64,000 nt of DNA from Sphingomonas sp. Leaf67 (GTDB lineage: Bacteria; Pseudomonadota; Alphaproteobacteria; Sphingomonadales; Sphingomonadaceae), in contig NZ_LMLP01000001.1 of NCBI RefSeq assembly GCF_001421965.1, positions 986,711 to 1,050,710 on the forward strand, in the 5' to 3' direction. The translations under genes and the position numbers were made by a program. The notes below the pieces were generated by a model. That model saw only the letters and a program-made list of their open reading frames with translations. It was not told the DNA's origin and did not search any database. The stretch's first letter is position 1. Each line of letters starts with the position of its first letter. Positions 27,136 to 36,601 of this stretch are shown in pieces.

Positions 27136-28032
27136 ATGACCCACGCTCCCGATCCGAAGATGCTCGCCAAGGCGGAAACGCTGACCGAGGCGCTGCCGTA
27201 TCTGCAACGGTATGCCGGGCGCACCTTCGTGGTGAAATATGGCGGACACGCGATGGGCGATCCCGAACTGGCGCGCGATTTTGCCGAGGACGTGGTGCTC
27301 CTCAAGCAGGTCGGCATCAATCCGGTCGTCGTCCATGGCGGCGGCCCGCAGATCGGGGCGATGCTCAAGCGGCTCGGCGTCGAATCACGCTTCGTTGACG
27401 GCCTGCGGGTCACCGATGCGGCGACCGCCGAGGTCGCGGAAATGGTGCTGGCGGGCAAGATCAACAAGGAAATCGTCGCGTGGATCGCGCAGGCCGGCGG
27501 CAAGGCGGTCGGCATTTCCGGCAAGGACGCCCGGTTGGTCACCGCCGAAAAGGTCGGGCGCAGCGAACCCGATCGGTCGCAGGGGATCGAACGCCATGTC
27601 GATCTGGGCTTCGTCGGCACGCCGGTCGCGGTCGACCCGACCATCCTCCACAGCCTCGCGCGCGACGGGTTCATCCCGGTCGTCGCACCGGTCGCGCTTG
27701 GGGCCGATGGCGAGACCTACAACATCAACGCCGACACCATGGCCGGGGCCATTGCGGGCGCGATGGGCGCGTCGCGCTTCTTCCTGCTGACCGATGTCGC
27801 GGGCGTGCTCGACAAGACCGGCGAACTGCTGAGCGACCTCAACCCCGCCCGCATCGCCGAACTGAAGGCTGACGGCACGATCAAGGGCGGCATGATCCCG
27901 AAGGTCGAGACCTGCGTCAACGCGGTCGCGCAGGGCGTCGATGCCGCTGTCATCCTCGACGGGCGCGTGCCGCACGCCATGCTGCTTGAAATCTTTACCG
28001 AACAGGGTGCAGGAACGCTGGTCCGCGCCTGA
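27136..28032 (+). CDS. argB: Acetylglutamate kinase
   Basis: This 298-residue amino-acid kinase phosphorylates N-acetylglutamate in arginine synthesis. It has [16 protein letters not shown] near residues 35-50, [15 protein letters not shown] near 62-76, and [17 protein letters not shown] and [19 protein letters not shown] towards the end. The N-terminal helix extension is that of the arginine-inhibited hexameric type. The upstream gap is a type B repeat. YggT follows 95 bases later. Confidence 0.97.
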   Translation: MTHAPDPKMLAKAETLTEALPYLQRYAGRTFVVKYGGHAMGDPELARDFAEDVVLLKQVGINPVVVHGGGPQIGAMLKRLGVESRFVDGLRVTDAATAEVAEMVLAGKINKEIVAWIAQAGGKAVGISGKDARLVTAEKVGRSEPDRSQGIERHVDLGFVGTPVAVDPTILHSLARDGFIPVVAPVALGADGETYNINADTMAGAIAGAMGASRFFLLTDVAGVLDKTGELLSDLNPARIAELKADGTIKGGMIPKVETCVNAVAQGVDAAVILDGRVPHAMLLEIFTEQGAGTLVRA

Positions 28033-28127
28033 AACGGGACCGGATCGCGCCGCGATCCGACCGCTGAAGGCTTGGAGCCGGGCGCGCGCGTCCCTATAGT
28101 CGAGAACCATTCGCGAAAGGCCAAGCG

Positions 28128-28430
28128 TTGAACGTCCTGCTCGATATCATTCAGGTGCTGCTGAACGTTCTGTGGTGGATCATCGTCGTGCAGGCGATCC
28201 TGTCGATCCTGATCTCGTTCAACGTCATCAACACCCATAACGACTTCATCCGCTCGCTGTATCGCGGGCTGATGACCGCGACCGAGCCGGTCTATCGCCC
28301 GATCCGGAAGATTCTTCCCGATTTCGGCGCGCTCGACTTCGCGCCGTTCGTGGTGCTGGTGCTGATCGGCATCCTGCAGGGCATCGTCCTGCCGGCCATC
28401 GGTCGCGCGACGCAGGGCACCTTCATCTAA
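28128..28430 (+). CDS. YggT family membrane protein
   Basis: This 100-residue protein has two hydrophobic regions, near residues 5-28 and 73-92, and the YggT pattern NTHNDFIRSLYRGLMTATEPVYRPIRKILP between them. YggT proteins are thought to act in membrane organisation or osmotic stress. It starts with TTG at 28128 after AAAGG. Its stop overlaps the converging XRE gene by four bases. Confidence 0.9.
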   Translation: MNVLLDIIQVLLNVLWWIIVVQAILSILISFNVINTHNDFIRSLYRGLMTATEPVYRPIRKILPDFGALDFAPFVVLVLIGILQGIVLPAIGRATQGTFI

Positions 28431-28627
28431 TCCCGGCTCGGGCTGACGAAGACCGCCTCGATCGGCAGCCCGAAAAGTTCGGCGATCCGGAAGGCCAGCG
28501 GCAGCGACGGGTCGTAGCGGCCTGTCTCGATCGCGTTGACGCTCTGCCGCGATACGTCGAGTCGCTCGGCCAGATGCTGTTGCGACCAGCCCCGCTCGGC
28601 GCGCAGCGCCTTCAGGTGGTTATCCAC
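28427..28627 (-). CDS. Small XRE-family helix-turn-helix regulator
   Basis: This 66-residue protein is a bare Cro/C1-type DNA-binding domain of the short YozG-like kind: LKALRAERGWSQQHLAERLDVSRQSVNAIETGRYDPS, then PLAFRIAELFGLPIEAVF. It starts with GTG at 28627, overlapping the end of the upstream membrane protein gene by eight bases, so the two are translationally coupled. It probably binds the repeated motif upstream of that gene and represses its own operon. Confidence 0.9.
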   Translation of the reverse strand: MDNHLKALRAERGWSQQHLAERLDVSRQSVNAIETGRYDPSLPLAFRIAELFGLPIEAVFVSPSRD

Positions 28628-29033
28628 GCGCGCGTTCCCGCCATCCCGCGACGCCCCGCGCGCATGCCGCGATGCCCAGCGCGCCGAACCAGATCGTCGC
28701 GGCATAATAGCCCCGTACATGGCCGATCAGCCCGAACCCTTCGAGAAATCCCATCGCCGTCGTGATCGACAGCGTGACTCCGGTCGCGATCAGTTGATCC
28801 CGGACCATCTGCGCGCGCAGATATTCGTCGCGCATCTCGACCAGCAGCCGACCGATCACCACAAACACAAACGCGATTGGCAGCGCCGGCAGCACCGCCG
28901 CGACATAGGCGAGCGGTCCGCTCGGCGGGGCGTAGCGGAACCAGAGGTTCACACCGACTAGCGTCACGGCGTACAACGTCATCGTGATCATCAAGCGCGC
29001 CGTATAGCGCTTCATTTCGGGCAACATCGACAT
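28620..29033 (-). CDS. Four-helix membrane protein paired with the XRE regulator
   Basis: This 137-residue protein has four hydrophobic segments, near residues 12-30, 38-57, 78-95 and 103-122. GGAGG lies about eight bases before the ATG at 29033. Small two-gene modules of a DUF2178-like membrane protein and a YozG-like regulator are common in bacteria; the membrane protein may sense a signal and hold or release the regulator. I cannot assign a precise family. An operator-like repeat lies directly upstream. Confidence 0.8.
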   Translation of the reverse strand: MSMLPEMKRYTARLMITMTLYAVTLVGVNLWFRYAPPSGPLAYVAAVLPALPIAFVFVVIGRLLVEMRDEYLRAQMVRDQLIATGVTLSITTAMGFLEGFGLIGHVRGYYAATIWFGALGIAACARGVAGWRERARG

Positions 29034-29055
29034 GTCGGCGTCCTCCATTATTGTG

Positions 29056-29099
29056 AAGGACGCTTTACATGACAAGCTCGCTTTACGTCAAGCGTCCTT
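29056..29099. promoter_or_regulatory. Operator-like repeat before the membrane protein/XRE pair
   Basis: AAGGACGCT (29056-29064) and AGCGTCCTT (29091-29099) are a perfect 9-bp inverted repeat. Between them, two head-to-tail units of the form GCTTTACATGACAAGC and GCTTTACGTCAAGC lie 20 bases apart. The right arm overlaps the last base pairs of the neighbouring dehydrogenase stop. It is the likely binding site of the XRE protein. Confidence 0.65.
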
Positions 29100-29968
29100 T
29101 ACCTCGTCGGCACCGGCTCCTCGCCCGAATAGTCGTAGAAGCCGCGCTTCACCTTCCGCCCGTACCAACCGGCCTCGACATATTTGACCAGCAGCGGCGC
29201 GGGCCGGAACTTGGGATCGCCGGTCCCCTCGAACAGCACGCGCGTGATTTCCAGACAGGTATCCAGTCCGATGAAATCGGCCAGCGTGAACGGCCCCATC
29301 GGGTGGTTGAGGCCCAGCTGGCACGCCGCATCGATATCCGAAATCGTCGCCACCCCCTCGCCCAGCTCGAAGCACGCCTCGTTCAGCATCGGCATCAGCA
29401 CGCGATTGACGATGAAGCCCGGCGCGTCGTTGGCATGGACGATCCGCTTGTTCAGGCTCTGCCCGAACGCCTCGACCGCCGCGACCGTCGCGTCGCTGGT
29501 GGCAAGGCCGCGGATCAGCTCGATCAGCCCCATGACCGGCACCGGGTTGAAGAAATGCACGCCCATGAACCGCGCTGGATCGGGCGCGGCCTGTGCCAGC
29601 CGCGTGATCGGGATCGACGACGTGTTGCTCGCGAGGATCGCCGTGTCCGACAGCGCCTTGCCGACGCTCTCGAAAATCTGCCGCTTGACCGCTTCACGCT
29701 CGGTCGCCGCCTCGATCACCAGATCGCACGGTCCCATCGCGGCCAGATCGCCGATCGGCTCGATCTGGCCGAGCGCGGCATCGGCATCGTCCTGTGCGAT
29801 CTTTTCCTTGGCAACCGCCCGCGCCAGTTGCCTGGCGATGCCGTCCTTGCCGGCCTGCGCGCGGTCGGCCGATACGTCCGACAGCAGCACGCGATAGCCC
29901 GCCTGCGCCGCGACCTGGGCGATCCCCGCCCCCATCTGGCCCGCGCCGATCACGCCAATCGTCTTCAT
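29099..29968 (-). CDS. 3-hydroxybutyryl-CoA dehydrogenase
   Basis: This 289-residue NAD-dependent enzyme oxidises or reduces 3-hydroxyacyl-CoA. The Rossmann motif is [18 protein letters not shown] at the N-terminus; [14 protein letters not shown] and the [12 protein letters not shown] segment follow, with [17 protein letters not shown] and the catalytic His near residue 138, and a C-terminal helical domain with [19 protein letters not shown]. It belongs to short-chain acid and poly-hydroxybutyrate metabolism. ATG at 29968 begins MKTIGVIG. It is transcribed towards the XRE module. Confidence 0.95.
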   Translation of the reverse strand: MKTIGVIGAGQMGAGIAQVAAQAGYRVLLSDVSADRAQAGKDGIARQLARAVAKEKIAQDDADAALGQIEPIGDLAAMGPCDLVIEAATEREAVKRQIFESVGKALSDTAILASNTSSIPITRLAQAAPDPARFMGVHFFNPVPVMGLIELIRGLATSDATVAAVEAFGQSLNKRIVHANDAPGFIVNRVLMPMLNEACFELGEGVATISDIDAACQLGLNHPMGPFTLADFIGLDTCLEITRVLFEGTGDPKFRPAPLLVKYVEAGWYGRKVKRGFYDYSGEEPVPTR

Positions 29969-30055
29969 CCTCAACGTCCTCTCGTTACGACTTTCGCGTC
30001 CTGAACGCGGGAATAGCGGGTTTCGGTCAGCCGTCCATGCCGGTATCGCAGCCCC

Positions 30056-31117
30056 ATGCGCCGTTTCCTGCCCCTTGCCCTGCCGCTGCTGCTCCCCGCC
30101 TGCAATGCCGGCGCGCCGACGCCCGAACCGACTGCGTCGCCGGTCGCCGCGCCAATGCCGCCGACCGACACCGCCGCCCGGCCCAAGCCGTTGCCGCTGA
30201 AGACCTTCGGCGACTGGGCAGCGGGCTGCGACAATGGCGCGACCTGTCAGGCGGGATCGCTGGTCCCCGACGACAGCGCCCCTCCGGCCCTGACGCTGTC
30301 GATCGAGCGCGCCGCCGGCCCCGATGGCACCGTCACAATCCGCCTGCGCGGCGAAGCCCCCGCTTTGCCGCTCACCGCCCAAGTCGATGGAGAAGCAGTC
30401 GCGCGCGGCGGGACGGCGCACGACGATACGACCGAACTGACCGGTGAACCCGCCCTGGCCCTCGCCCGCAAACTGGCGAATGGCGGCACGGTCACCATTA
30501 TCGACGCCGCCGACCGGGCGCTCGCCACGCTCCCGCTGAAGGGGGCCGCCGCCGCCCTGCGCTGGATCGACGCGCAACAGGGGCGCGACGGCACCACCGG
30601 CGCACTGGTCGCGAGGGGGCCCCGTCCCGATACCCGCCCCGCCCCCGCGTTCCCAGGCGTCCGCGCGCCGGTGATCCGGGGCGAAGCGGCATTGCTCGAC
30701 CCGTTGCTGGTCACGCAAATGCGGGCGGCGGCGAAGTGCGATACCGACGACCTGCCCGACGCGACGACCAGGCCGCTCGGCGACGGGCAGACGCTGGCGA
30801 TCGTGCCCTGCACGGTCGGTGCCTATAACGTGCTGTCGGCGCTGTCCGTGGTGACGCGCGGGGCATCGGTCCCGGCGACCTTCGATGCGCCGCCGGCCGG
30901 CGACGCGCCCGACGAACAGTCGCTGGTCTTCAATGCCGTCTTTGCCGACGGCATCCTCACCGCCGACGCGCTCGCGCGCGGTCTCGGCGACTGTGGCGTC
31001 AAGCAGCGTTACGCATGGGACGGCAGCCGCTTCCGCCTGATCGAACAGCGCGAGATGGAGCAATGCCGTGGCAATATCGACTATATCCGCACCTGGACCG
31101 CGCGGCTGATCCGTTAA
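30056..31117 (+). CDS. DUF1176 domain lipoprotein
   Basis: This 353-residue exported protein has a signal peptide ending in LLLPAC (lipidation likely at C16) and a Pro/Ala/Thr-rich stretch, then the DUF1176 pattern: [19 protein letters not shown] near residues 48-66, [12 protein letters not shown] in the middle, and [14 protein letters not shown] with [10 protein letters not shown] near the end. Four or more cysteines are placed for disulfides. The function is unknown. It is divergent from the dehydrogenase. Confidence 0.88.
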   Translation: MRRFLPLALPLLLPACNAGAPTPEPTASPVAAPMPPTDTAARPKPLPLKTFGDWAAGCDNGATCQAGSLVPDDSAPPALTLSIERAAGPDGTVTIRLRGEAPALPLTAQVDGEAVARGGTAHDDTTELTGEPALALARKLANGGTVTIIDAADRALATLPLKGAAAALRWIDAQQGRDGTTGALVARGPRPDTRPAPAFPGVRAPVIRGEAALLDPLLVTQMRAAAKCDTDDLPDATTRPLGDGQTLAIVPCTVGAYNVLSALSVVTRGASVPATFDAPPAGDAPDEQSLVFNAVFADGILTADALARGLGDCGVKQRYAWDGSRFRLIEQREMEQCRGNIDYIRTWTARLIR

Positions 31118-31197
31118 CGAACACCCTTTCCTGCTGAGACAGGAGGGAGCGGCGCACCCGCGGAAGGGTGAGGGTGAACTGGCCCGAACGGAAGCCC

Positions 31198-32037
31198 CTA
31201 CCGCACCAACGTCACCACCACCGGATAATGATCCGACGGAAACACGTCACCCCGCCGCGTATCGATCGTCGTCGCCCGCTTCACCGCGAACCCCCGCGTG
31301 AAAATCCAGTCGATGCGGCGATCGGGCTTGCCGGTAAAGCCATGGAACGTCGCCTCGGGACCGGTCCGTACCGGTGCCGCGACCCACGCATCGCGCAACG
31401 CCTGCGCCATCCGGCGATAGGTCGGGGTGTCGGGCACGGTGTTGAAGTCGCCGGTCACCACCACCGGCAAATCCCCGGCGATCGCCGGGATTTGCGCCGC
31501 CAGCAACGCCGCGCCCTTCTCGCGCGCTGCCTCATCCTCGGCACGATAGGGCAGATGCGTGTTGAACATCGCGAAGCGTGTGCCGTCCTTCTCGCGAAAC
31601 ACCGCCCATGTCACCATACGCGGCAGCGGGTGGCCCCAACTGATGCTGCCCGGCACTCCGGGCGTATCGGACAGCCAGAAATTGCCCCAGCGTTCCAACT
31701 GCAACCGGTCGGCGCGATAGAAGATGCCCATATGCTCGTCATCGGGGCTTCCGGCGCCGCTGCGCCCGACCCCGATCCAGCGATAGCGCGGCAGGCGCGC
31801 GACGATATCGTCCCCCTGCCGTTCGAACAGTTCCTGCGTCCCGATCACGTCCGGGTCGGCGCGGCGGATCGTCGCGGCGGTCAGGTCGCGGCGCAATTCC
31901 CACCGGTTCGCGCCGTCGTCGGGGGACGGCAACCGGATGTTGAGGCTCATGACCGTCAGGTCGCGGGCCGTTGCCGGCGCGACGACCGTCAGCATCGCCA
32001 GCAATGCCGCAACGATGCGGATCACCGTGCGGATCAC
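31198..32037 (-). CDS. Secreted endonuclease/exonuclease/phosphatase family protein
   Basis: This 279-residue protein has a signal peptide ([23 protein letters not shown]) and the DNase I-like phosphatase fold: [23 protein letters not shown] with the metal-binding glutamate, [20 protein letters not shown] near residue 194, DWIFTRG and SDHYPVVV at the end. Members cleave phosphodiesters or phosphates in nucleic acids, inositol phosphates or sphingolipids; the substrate is open. GTG at 32037 overlaps the egtD stop (GTGA). It is the last gene of a six-gene operon. Confidence 0.88.
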   Translation of the reverse strand: MIRTVIRIVAALLAMLTVVAPATARDLTVMSLNIRLPSPDDGANRWELRRDLTAATIRRADPDVIGTQELFERQGDDIVARLPRYRWIGVGRSGAGSPDDEHMGIFYRADRLQLERWGNFWLSDTPGVPGSISWGHPLPRMVTWAVFREKDGTRFAMFNTHLPYRAEDEAAREKGAALLAAQIPAIAGDLPVVVTGDFNTVPDTPTYRRMAQALRDAWVAAPVRTGPEATFHGFTGKPDRRIDWIFTRGFAVKRATTIDTRRGDVFPSDHYPVVVTLVR

Positions 32038-33005
32038 GGCGCGATCGGCATTGCCCTTGCCTCGGCGAGGATCACGCAGAACGTGCCGTCGCCACACCAT
32101 TGTTGTACCGGAGCCCATCCGCCGCTGCGTAGCAAAAGCCGGGCGTCGCGGTCGCCATATTTATGGCTGTTCTCGGTATGGATCGTCTCGCCCGCCTGCA
32201 TCGCGAACGAACGGCCATCGACCGTGAAGGACACGTCGCGCGTCGCGCGCAGATGCATCTCGATCCGGGCGGCATCGTCGTTCCAGCGGGCTTCGTGCGC
32301 GAACGCCTTGACCGGGATCGTCCCCGCCAGCTCGCGGTTGATCCGGTCGAGCAGGTTCAGGTTGAACGCCGCCGTCACCCCCGCCGCGTCGTCATAGGCG
32401 GCGACCAGCGTGCTCTGGTCCTTGATCCGGTCGATGCCGATCAACAGCATCGCCCCCTCGCCCAGCCAGTCGCGCATCGCCCGCAGCAACGTGCCGGCGG
32501 CGAGCGGCTCCATATTGCCGATCGTCGATCCCGGAAAGAATCCCAGCTTCGGCATGTCCGCGACCTCGGCGGGAAGCGGCACTGGATGCATGAAATCGGC
32601 CTCGACCGGCAGCACCGGCAATCCGGGGAATTGGCTGGCAAGCACCGCCGACGACGATCGCAGGAAATCGCCCGAAATATCGATCGGGACATAGGCGGCG
32701 GGTTCGATGCAGTTGAGCACGATCGGCGTCTTGACCGACGAACCCGATCCGAATTCGACCACCGCCACGCCTTCGCCGACCGCCCCGACCAGTTCAGGGC
32801 AGATCGTCTTCAGGATCGCCGTTTCCGCGCGCGTCGGATAATATTCGGGCAGCGCGGTAATGTCCTCGAACAGTTCCGACCCCTTGCGGTCATAGAACCA
32901 GCGCGCCGGAATCGCCTTTTGCCCGAGCGTCAGCCCGGCCAGTACGTCGGCACGAAAGGCGGGATCGGCACGGGTCGCCATCGGCACATCGTCGCTACGC
33001 AGCAT
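32034..33005 (-). CDS. egtD: L-histidine N-alpha-methyltransferase
   Basis: This 323-residue SAM enzyme makes hercynine from histidine, the first step of ergothioneine synthesis. Landmarks are YFYDRKGSELF-like WFYDRKGSELFEDIT near residues 36-50, EYYPTRAE, VVEFGSGSSVKTPIVL (SAM site, about 85-100), and MLLIGIDRIKD and FNLNLLDRINREL in the C-terminal half. ATG at 33005 overlaps the egtB stop (TGATG). It is a full-length match to the family. Confidence 0.95.
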   Translation of the reverse strand: MLRSDDVPMATRADPAFRADVLAGLTLGQKAIPARWFYDRKGSELFEDITALPEYYPTRAETAILKTICPELVGAVGEGVAVVEFGSGSSVKTPIVLNCIEPAAYVPIDISGDFLRSSSAVLASQFPGLPVLPVEADFMHPVPLPAEVADMPKLGFFPGSTIGNMEPLAAGTLLRAMRDWLGEGAMLLIGIDRIKDQSTLVAAYDDAAGVTAAFNLNLLDRINRELAGTIPVKAFAHEARWNDDAARIEMHLRATRDVSFTVDGRSFAMQAGETIHTENSHKYGDRDARLLLRSGGWAPVQQWCGDGTFCVILAEARAMPIAP

Positions 33006-34261
33006 CACAGGTCCTTTGCGAGCCGGACGCCGGTAAATTGCCAGCGCTGGTGAGGGTAGAAGAAATTGCGGTAGGAGGCGCGCGCATGACCACGCGGCGT
33101 GGCGCACGAGCTCCCGCGCAACACGAACTGCCCGCTCATGAACTTGCCGTTATATTCGCCGACCGCGCCCTCGACCGTGCGAAAGCGCGGATAGGGGCGA
33201 TAGGCGCTGCCGGTCCATTGCCACACGTCCCCGAAAAAGGCCGGTCCGCCGGTCGACGGGCGCGGTTCGACGGCATGGGCATGGTCCAGCTGGTTGCCGC
33301 CCGCCGGGTCATGAGCGGCGGCGGCCGCCTCCCATTCGAACTCGGTCGGCAGTCGTGCCCCGGCCCACGTCGCATAGGCGTCGGCCTCAAAGAAGCTGAC
33401 ATGCGTAACCGGCGCGGCCGGATCGATCGCGCGCCGTCCGTCGAGGCCAAAGCGGGTCCAGACCTCGCCCTTGCGCTCCCAATATAGCGGTGCCTCGATC
33501 CGGTTGGCCTGCACCCACGCCCAGCCATCGGCCAGCCAAAGCCGTGCATCGACATAGCCGCCATCGGCGATGAACGCCGCCCATTCGCCATTGGTGACGG
33601 TGCGGTCGGCAATCGCATGGGCATGCAGCAGCACGTCGTGGCGCGGCCCTTCGCAATCGAACGCGAACCCGCTGCCGTCATGACCGACCTGTGCGATGCC
33701 GCCGCCATGCTCGATCCAGCCGGTCGGCGCCGGCATCGCCACCGGGCGCTTCGGCTCGGGCGCGAACATCGCCGGCTCCAGCGGGTTTTCGCTGAAATGA
33801 TGCAGGATATCGGTCAGCAGCAATTCCTGATGCTGCTCTTCATGGTTGCAGCCGAGCGCCACCAGTTGCTGCGCTTCGTCGGGCAGATCGGGCAGCGCCG
33901 TCAGCAGTGCGGCATCGACCGCCGCGCGATAGGCGCGTACTTCGTCGAGGCTGGGGCGCGTCACCATGCCGCGCCGTCCGCGCGCATGACGCCGACCCTC
34001 GGCTTCGTAATAACTATTGAAGAGGAACGGGAAGCGTTCGTCGTGCAGCGTGTATTCCGGCACGTGATCGCGCAGGACAAAGGTTTCGAAGAACCATGTG
34101 GTGTGCGCCAGGTGCCATTTGGCGGGGGACGCGTCGTCCATCGACTGCACGGTCGCATCGGCGTCGGACAGTGGCGCGGTCAGCGCGTCGGTAAGCGCAC
34201 GGACTTTGGCATATCGGGATAGGAGCGCCGGGTCGGGCAGGTTGACCGGTGTCGCTCGCAT
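33005..34261 (-). CDS. egtB: Ergothioneine sulfoxide synthase (non-haem iron, FGE-like)
   Basis: This 418-residue protein couples hercynine to a cysteine or gamma-glutamylcysteine thiol with oxygen. The DinB-like N-terminal half has the iron histidines in [14 protein letters not shown] (about H50-H53) and [14 protein letters not shown] near residues 137-150. The C-terminal half is a formylglycine-generating-enzyme-like fold with [27 protein letters not shown] and [30 protein letters not shown]. No egtA, egtC or egtE is adjacent, so the later steps rely on genes elsewhere or on a cysteine-using variant. Confidence 0.95.
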   Translation of the reverse strand: MRATPVNLPDPALLSRYAKVRALTDALTAPLSDADATVQSMDDASPAKWHLAHTTWFFETFVLRDHVPEYTLHDERFPFLFNSYYEAEGRRHARGRRGMVTRPSLDEVRAYRAAVDAALLTALPDLPDEAQQLVALGCNHEEQHQELLLTDILHHFSENPLEPAMFAPEPKRPVAMPAPTGWIEHGGGIAQVGHDGSGFAFDCEGPRHDVLLHAHAIADRTVTNGEWAAFIADGGYVDARLWLADGWAWVQANRIEAPLYWERKGEVWTRFGLDGRRAIDPAAPVTHVSFFEADAYATWAGARLPTEFEWEAAAAAHDPAGGNQLDHAHAVEPRPSTGGPAFFGDVWQWTGSAYRPYPRFRTVEGAVGEYNGKFMSGQFVLRGSSCATPRGHARASYRNFFYPHQRWQFTGVRLAKDL

Positions 34262-34270
34262 CGAAAGCTC

Positions 34271-34837
34271 CTATGCCGGCTGGTGATCCCCGCCTGGCAC
34301 CCACAAAACGTCCCCGCCTCCGCTTTGGTTCACCCATCGGGCATACACGAACAGAAAATCCGACAAGCGATTGATATAAGACAATAAATTATGGTTTAGG
34401 TCCGCTCCGTACGAAGCGGTGACCACCGCTCGTTCGGCCCGCCGGACGATCGCCCGCGCCAGATGCAGCGCCGCGCCCGCCGCCGTCCCGCCGGGCAGGA
34501 TGAAGCTGGTCAGCGGCGACAGATCGGCGTTCATCCGGTCGATCGCTTCCTCCAGTGCGGTCACCTGCCCCGGCACGATGCGCAGCGCCCCGGCGATGCC
34601 CGGCGGCGTGGCAAGGTCCGCACCGAAATCGAACAGGTCATTCTGCACCCTGCGCAACAGCGCGCCTTCCGCGCCGGCCCCCAGCGCGACCGCCGCGACG
34701 CCGATCGCCGAATTGGCCTCGTCGACATCGCCGATCGCCTGCATCACCGCCGCGTCCTTGGCAACGCGCGATCCGTCGACCAGCCCGGTGGTCCCGGCAT
34801 CGCCGGTGCGGGTGTAGATCCTGTTCAGCTTGACCAC
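34271..34837 (-). CDS. ATP:cob(I)alamin adenosyltransferase, PduO type
   Basis: This 188-residue trimeric helical enzyme makes adenosylcobalamin. It begins KLNRIYTRTGDAGTTGLVDG, the ATP-binding lead, and ends with SYINRLSDFLFVYARWVN, both diagnostic. The start codon is GTG at 34837. It lies nine bases before egtB and four after the HIG1 gene in one operon; cobalamin has no evident link to ergothioneine, so the grouping may be incidental. Confidence 0.94.
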   Translation of the reverse strand: MVKLNRIYTRTGDAGTTGLVDGSRVAKDAAVMQAIGDVDEANSAIGVAAVALGAGAEGALLRRVQNDLFDFGADLATPPGIAGALRIVPGQVTALEEAIDRMNADLSPLTSFILPGGTAAGAALHLARAIVRRAERAVVTASYGADLNHNLLSYINRLSDFLFVYARWVNQSGGGDVLWVPGGDHQPA

Positions 34838-34841
34838 GGCG

Positions 34842-35069
34842 TCAGGTGCGCCCGGACAGGAACAGCAGGACGACGACGATGAGAATTGCGATCGCCTGAA
34901 ACAACACCCGCGCCTGCATCATCTTGTTCGATTTCAGCGCCTGTTCGCTCGGCCCTTCGCCCCGCGCGGTGGCGGTTCCTTCGGCAAGGAACGACACGAT
35001 GCCGCGGATCAGCGCGACGACGACCGCGATCATTGCCGCGATCAGCAACAGGACCAGAAAGGTGTTCAT
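34842..35069 (-). CDS. HIG1-domain twin-transmembrane protein
   Basis: This 75-residue protein has two helices, near residues 3-26 and 54-71, and the HIG1 loop pattern SNKMMQARVLFQAIAI. Bacterial HIG1 proteins are linked to cytochrome oxidase assembly or membrane stress. It sits nine bases after gluQRS and four before pduO in the same operon. An in-frame glycine/glutamate-rich linker joins the helices. Confidence 0.88.
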   Translation of the reverse strand: MNTFLVLLLIAAMIAVVVALIRGIVSFLAEGTATARGEGPSEQALKSNKMMQARVLFQAIAILIVVVLLFLSGRT

Positions 35070-35078
35070 GTGTCCAAG

Positions 35079-35978
35079 CTAAGCATTCGCCAGCGCGAAT
35101 CCAGTGGGAAGTCGCCCTTCGCGCAGATCGTCGGCCAGCGCCCGCCCGTCGATGCCGCCTTCACGCAGCGCCGCCAGCGTCGGCGCCCCGTTGCGCTTGG
35201 CCAGCCGCTGCCCGTCGGGACCCAGCAGCAGCATATGGTGCCGCCACACCGGCACCGGCAGATCGAGCAGCGCCTGCAACAGCCGGTGGACATGCGTCGC
35301 CGCAAACAGGTCGATGCCACGCACGACATGCGTCACGCCCTGCGCGGCATCGTCGATCGTGACCGCCAGATGATAGCTGGTCCCGGCGTCCTTGCGCGCC
35401 AGCACCACGTCGCCCTGTGCCAGCGGATCGGCGACGACCCGCCCGGCAAGCTCATCGACCCAGTCGAGCGGCCCGGCCAGCGCAACCGCCCGCGTCGTGT
35501 CGATCCGCCACGCATGCGGCTGGGCCAGCCGCGCCGCCGCGACGTCCGCAGGGATCGCCCGGCACGTCCCCGGATAGACGACGCCATCGACCCCATGCGG
35601 TGCCGACGCGCTCGCCGCGACTTCGCGCGCGATATCGGCGCGGGTGCAGAAACAGGGATAGACCAGCTTACGCGCCCGCAACCGGTCGAGCGCGGCGCGG
35701 TACAGCGCCATCCGCGCCGACTGGAACACCACCTCCCCGTCGCAATGCAGCCCGAGCCATTCGAGATCGGCCAATATCCCCGCAACATGCTCGGGCCGGC
35801 TGCGCCCGCCATCGATATCCTCGATCCGCAGCAGCCACCGCCCGCCATCCCGGCGCGCGCGATCGTGCGATTCGATCGCGGCCAGTGCATGGCCGGCATG
35901 GAGTGCCCCGGTGGGACTCGGCGCAAAGCGGGTGACGACCCTGCCCGTTTGACTTTCGGCATTGCCCCGTGCTGTCAT
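35079..35978 (-). CDS. gluQRS: Glutamyl-Q tRNA(Asp) synthetase
   Basis: This 299-residue truncated glutamyl-tRNA synthetase charges glutamate onto queuosine at position 34 of tRNA-Asp. It has the HIGH-like RFAPSPTGALHAGHALAA, RIEDIDGGRSRPE, the zinc-site part CFCTRADI and the KMSKS-like QRLAKRNGA, and lacks the anticodon-binding domain. ATG at 35978 is chosen; a start at 36002 adds eight residues without clear support. It is divergent from the HNH nuclease and heads the six-gene operon. Confidence 0.93.
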   Translation of the reverse strand: MTARGNAESQTGRVVTRFAPSPTGALHAGHALAAIESHDRARRDGGRWLLRIEDIDGGRSRPEHVAGILADLEWLGLHCDGEVVFQSARMALYRAALDRLRARKLVYPCFCTRADIAREVAASASAPHGVDGVVYPGTCRAIPADVAAARLAQPHAWRIDTTRAVALAGPLDWVDELAGRVVADPLAQGDVVLARKDAGTSYHLAVTIDDAAQGVTHVVRGIDLFAATHVHRLLQALLDLPVPVWRHHMLLLGPDGQRLAKRNGAPTLAALREGGIDGRALADDLREGRLPTGFALANA

Positions 35979-36034
35979 GTGCCCGTCATCGTTGCCGATC
36001 ATATCGGCGACGACGTTTACGCGAGGGGGACTTC

Positions 36035-36601
36035 ATGTACCATCCCGATCGCCTCCGCCATCCCGATGGCTGTCCCGCGCTGGTGCTCAACGCGGACTAT
36101 ACGCCGTTGAGCTATTATCCGCTCAGCGTCTGGCCATGGCAGACTGCGGTAAAGGCCGTGTTTCTCGACCGGGTCGACATCGTCGCCCAATATGACCGCG
36201 AAGTGTGCAGCCCGACCGCGCGCATCAAATTGCCGTCGGTCATCGCGCTCAAACAATATGTGAAGCCGTCCGAATTTCCGGCCTTCACCCGCTTCAACCT
36301 GTTCCTACGCGACCGGTTCAGCTGCCAATATTGTGGCGCGACGCATGACCTCACCTTCGACCATGTGATTCCCCGCGCACAGGGCGGCCGGACGACGTGG
36401 GAGAACGTCGCCACTGCCTGCGCGCCGTGCAACCTGCGCAAGGGCGGGCGCACTCCGAAACAGGCGGCGATGCCGCTGCATGTCCGGCCGACCCGACCGA
36501 CCAGCTGGCAGTTGCAGGAACAGGGCCGCCGCTTTCCACCCGGCCATCTGCACGAAACATGGCACGACTGGCTCTATTGGGATGTCGAGCTCGACGCGTG
36601 A
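36035..36601 (+). CDS. HNH endonuclease family protein
   Basis: This 188-residue protein has the McrA-like HNH fold: CQYCGATHDLTFDHVIPRAQGG around residues 95-116, then TTWENVATACAPCNLRKGGRTP, with two C-x2-C zinc knuckles and the DH catalytic pair. The N-terminal part (ALVLNADYTPLSYYPLSVW) is typical of the housekeeping HNH proteins widespread in alphaproteobacteria. GAGGGGGA precedes the ATG. The cellular role is not known. It overlaps the next gene by four bases (GTGA). Confidence 0.92.
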   Translation: MYHPDRLRHPDGCPALVLNADYTPLSYYPLSVWPWQTAVKAVFLDRVDIVAQYDREVCSPTARIKLPSVIALKQYVKPSEFPAFTRFNLFLRDRFSCQYCGATHDLTFDHVIPRAQGGRTTWENVATACAPCNLRKGGRTPKQAAMPLHVRPTRPTSWQLQEQGRRFPPGHLHETWHDWLYWDVELDA

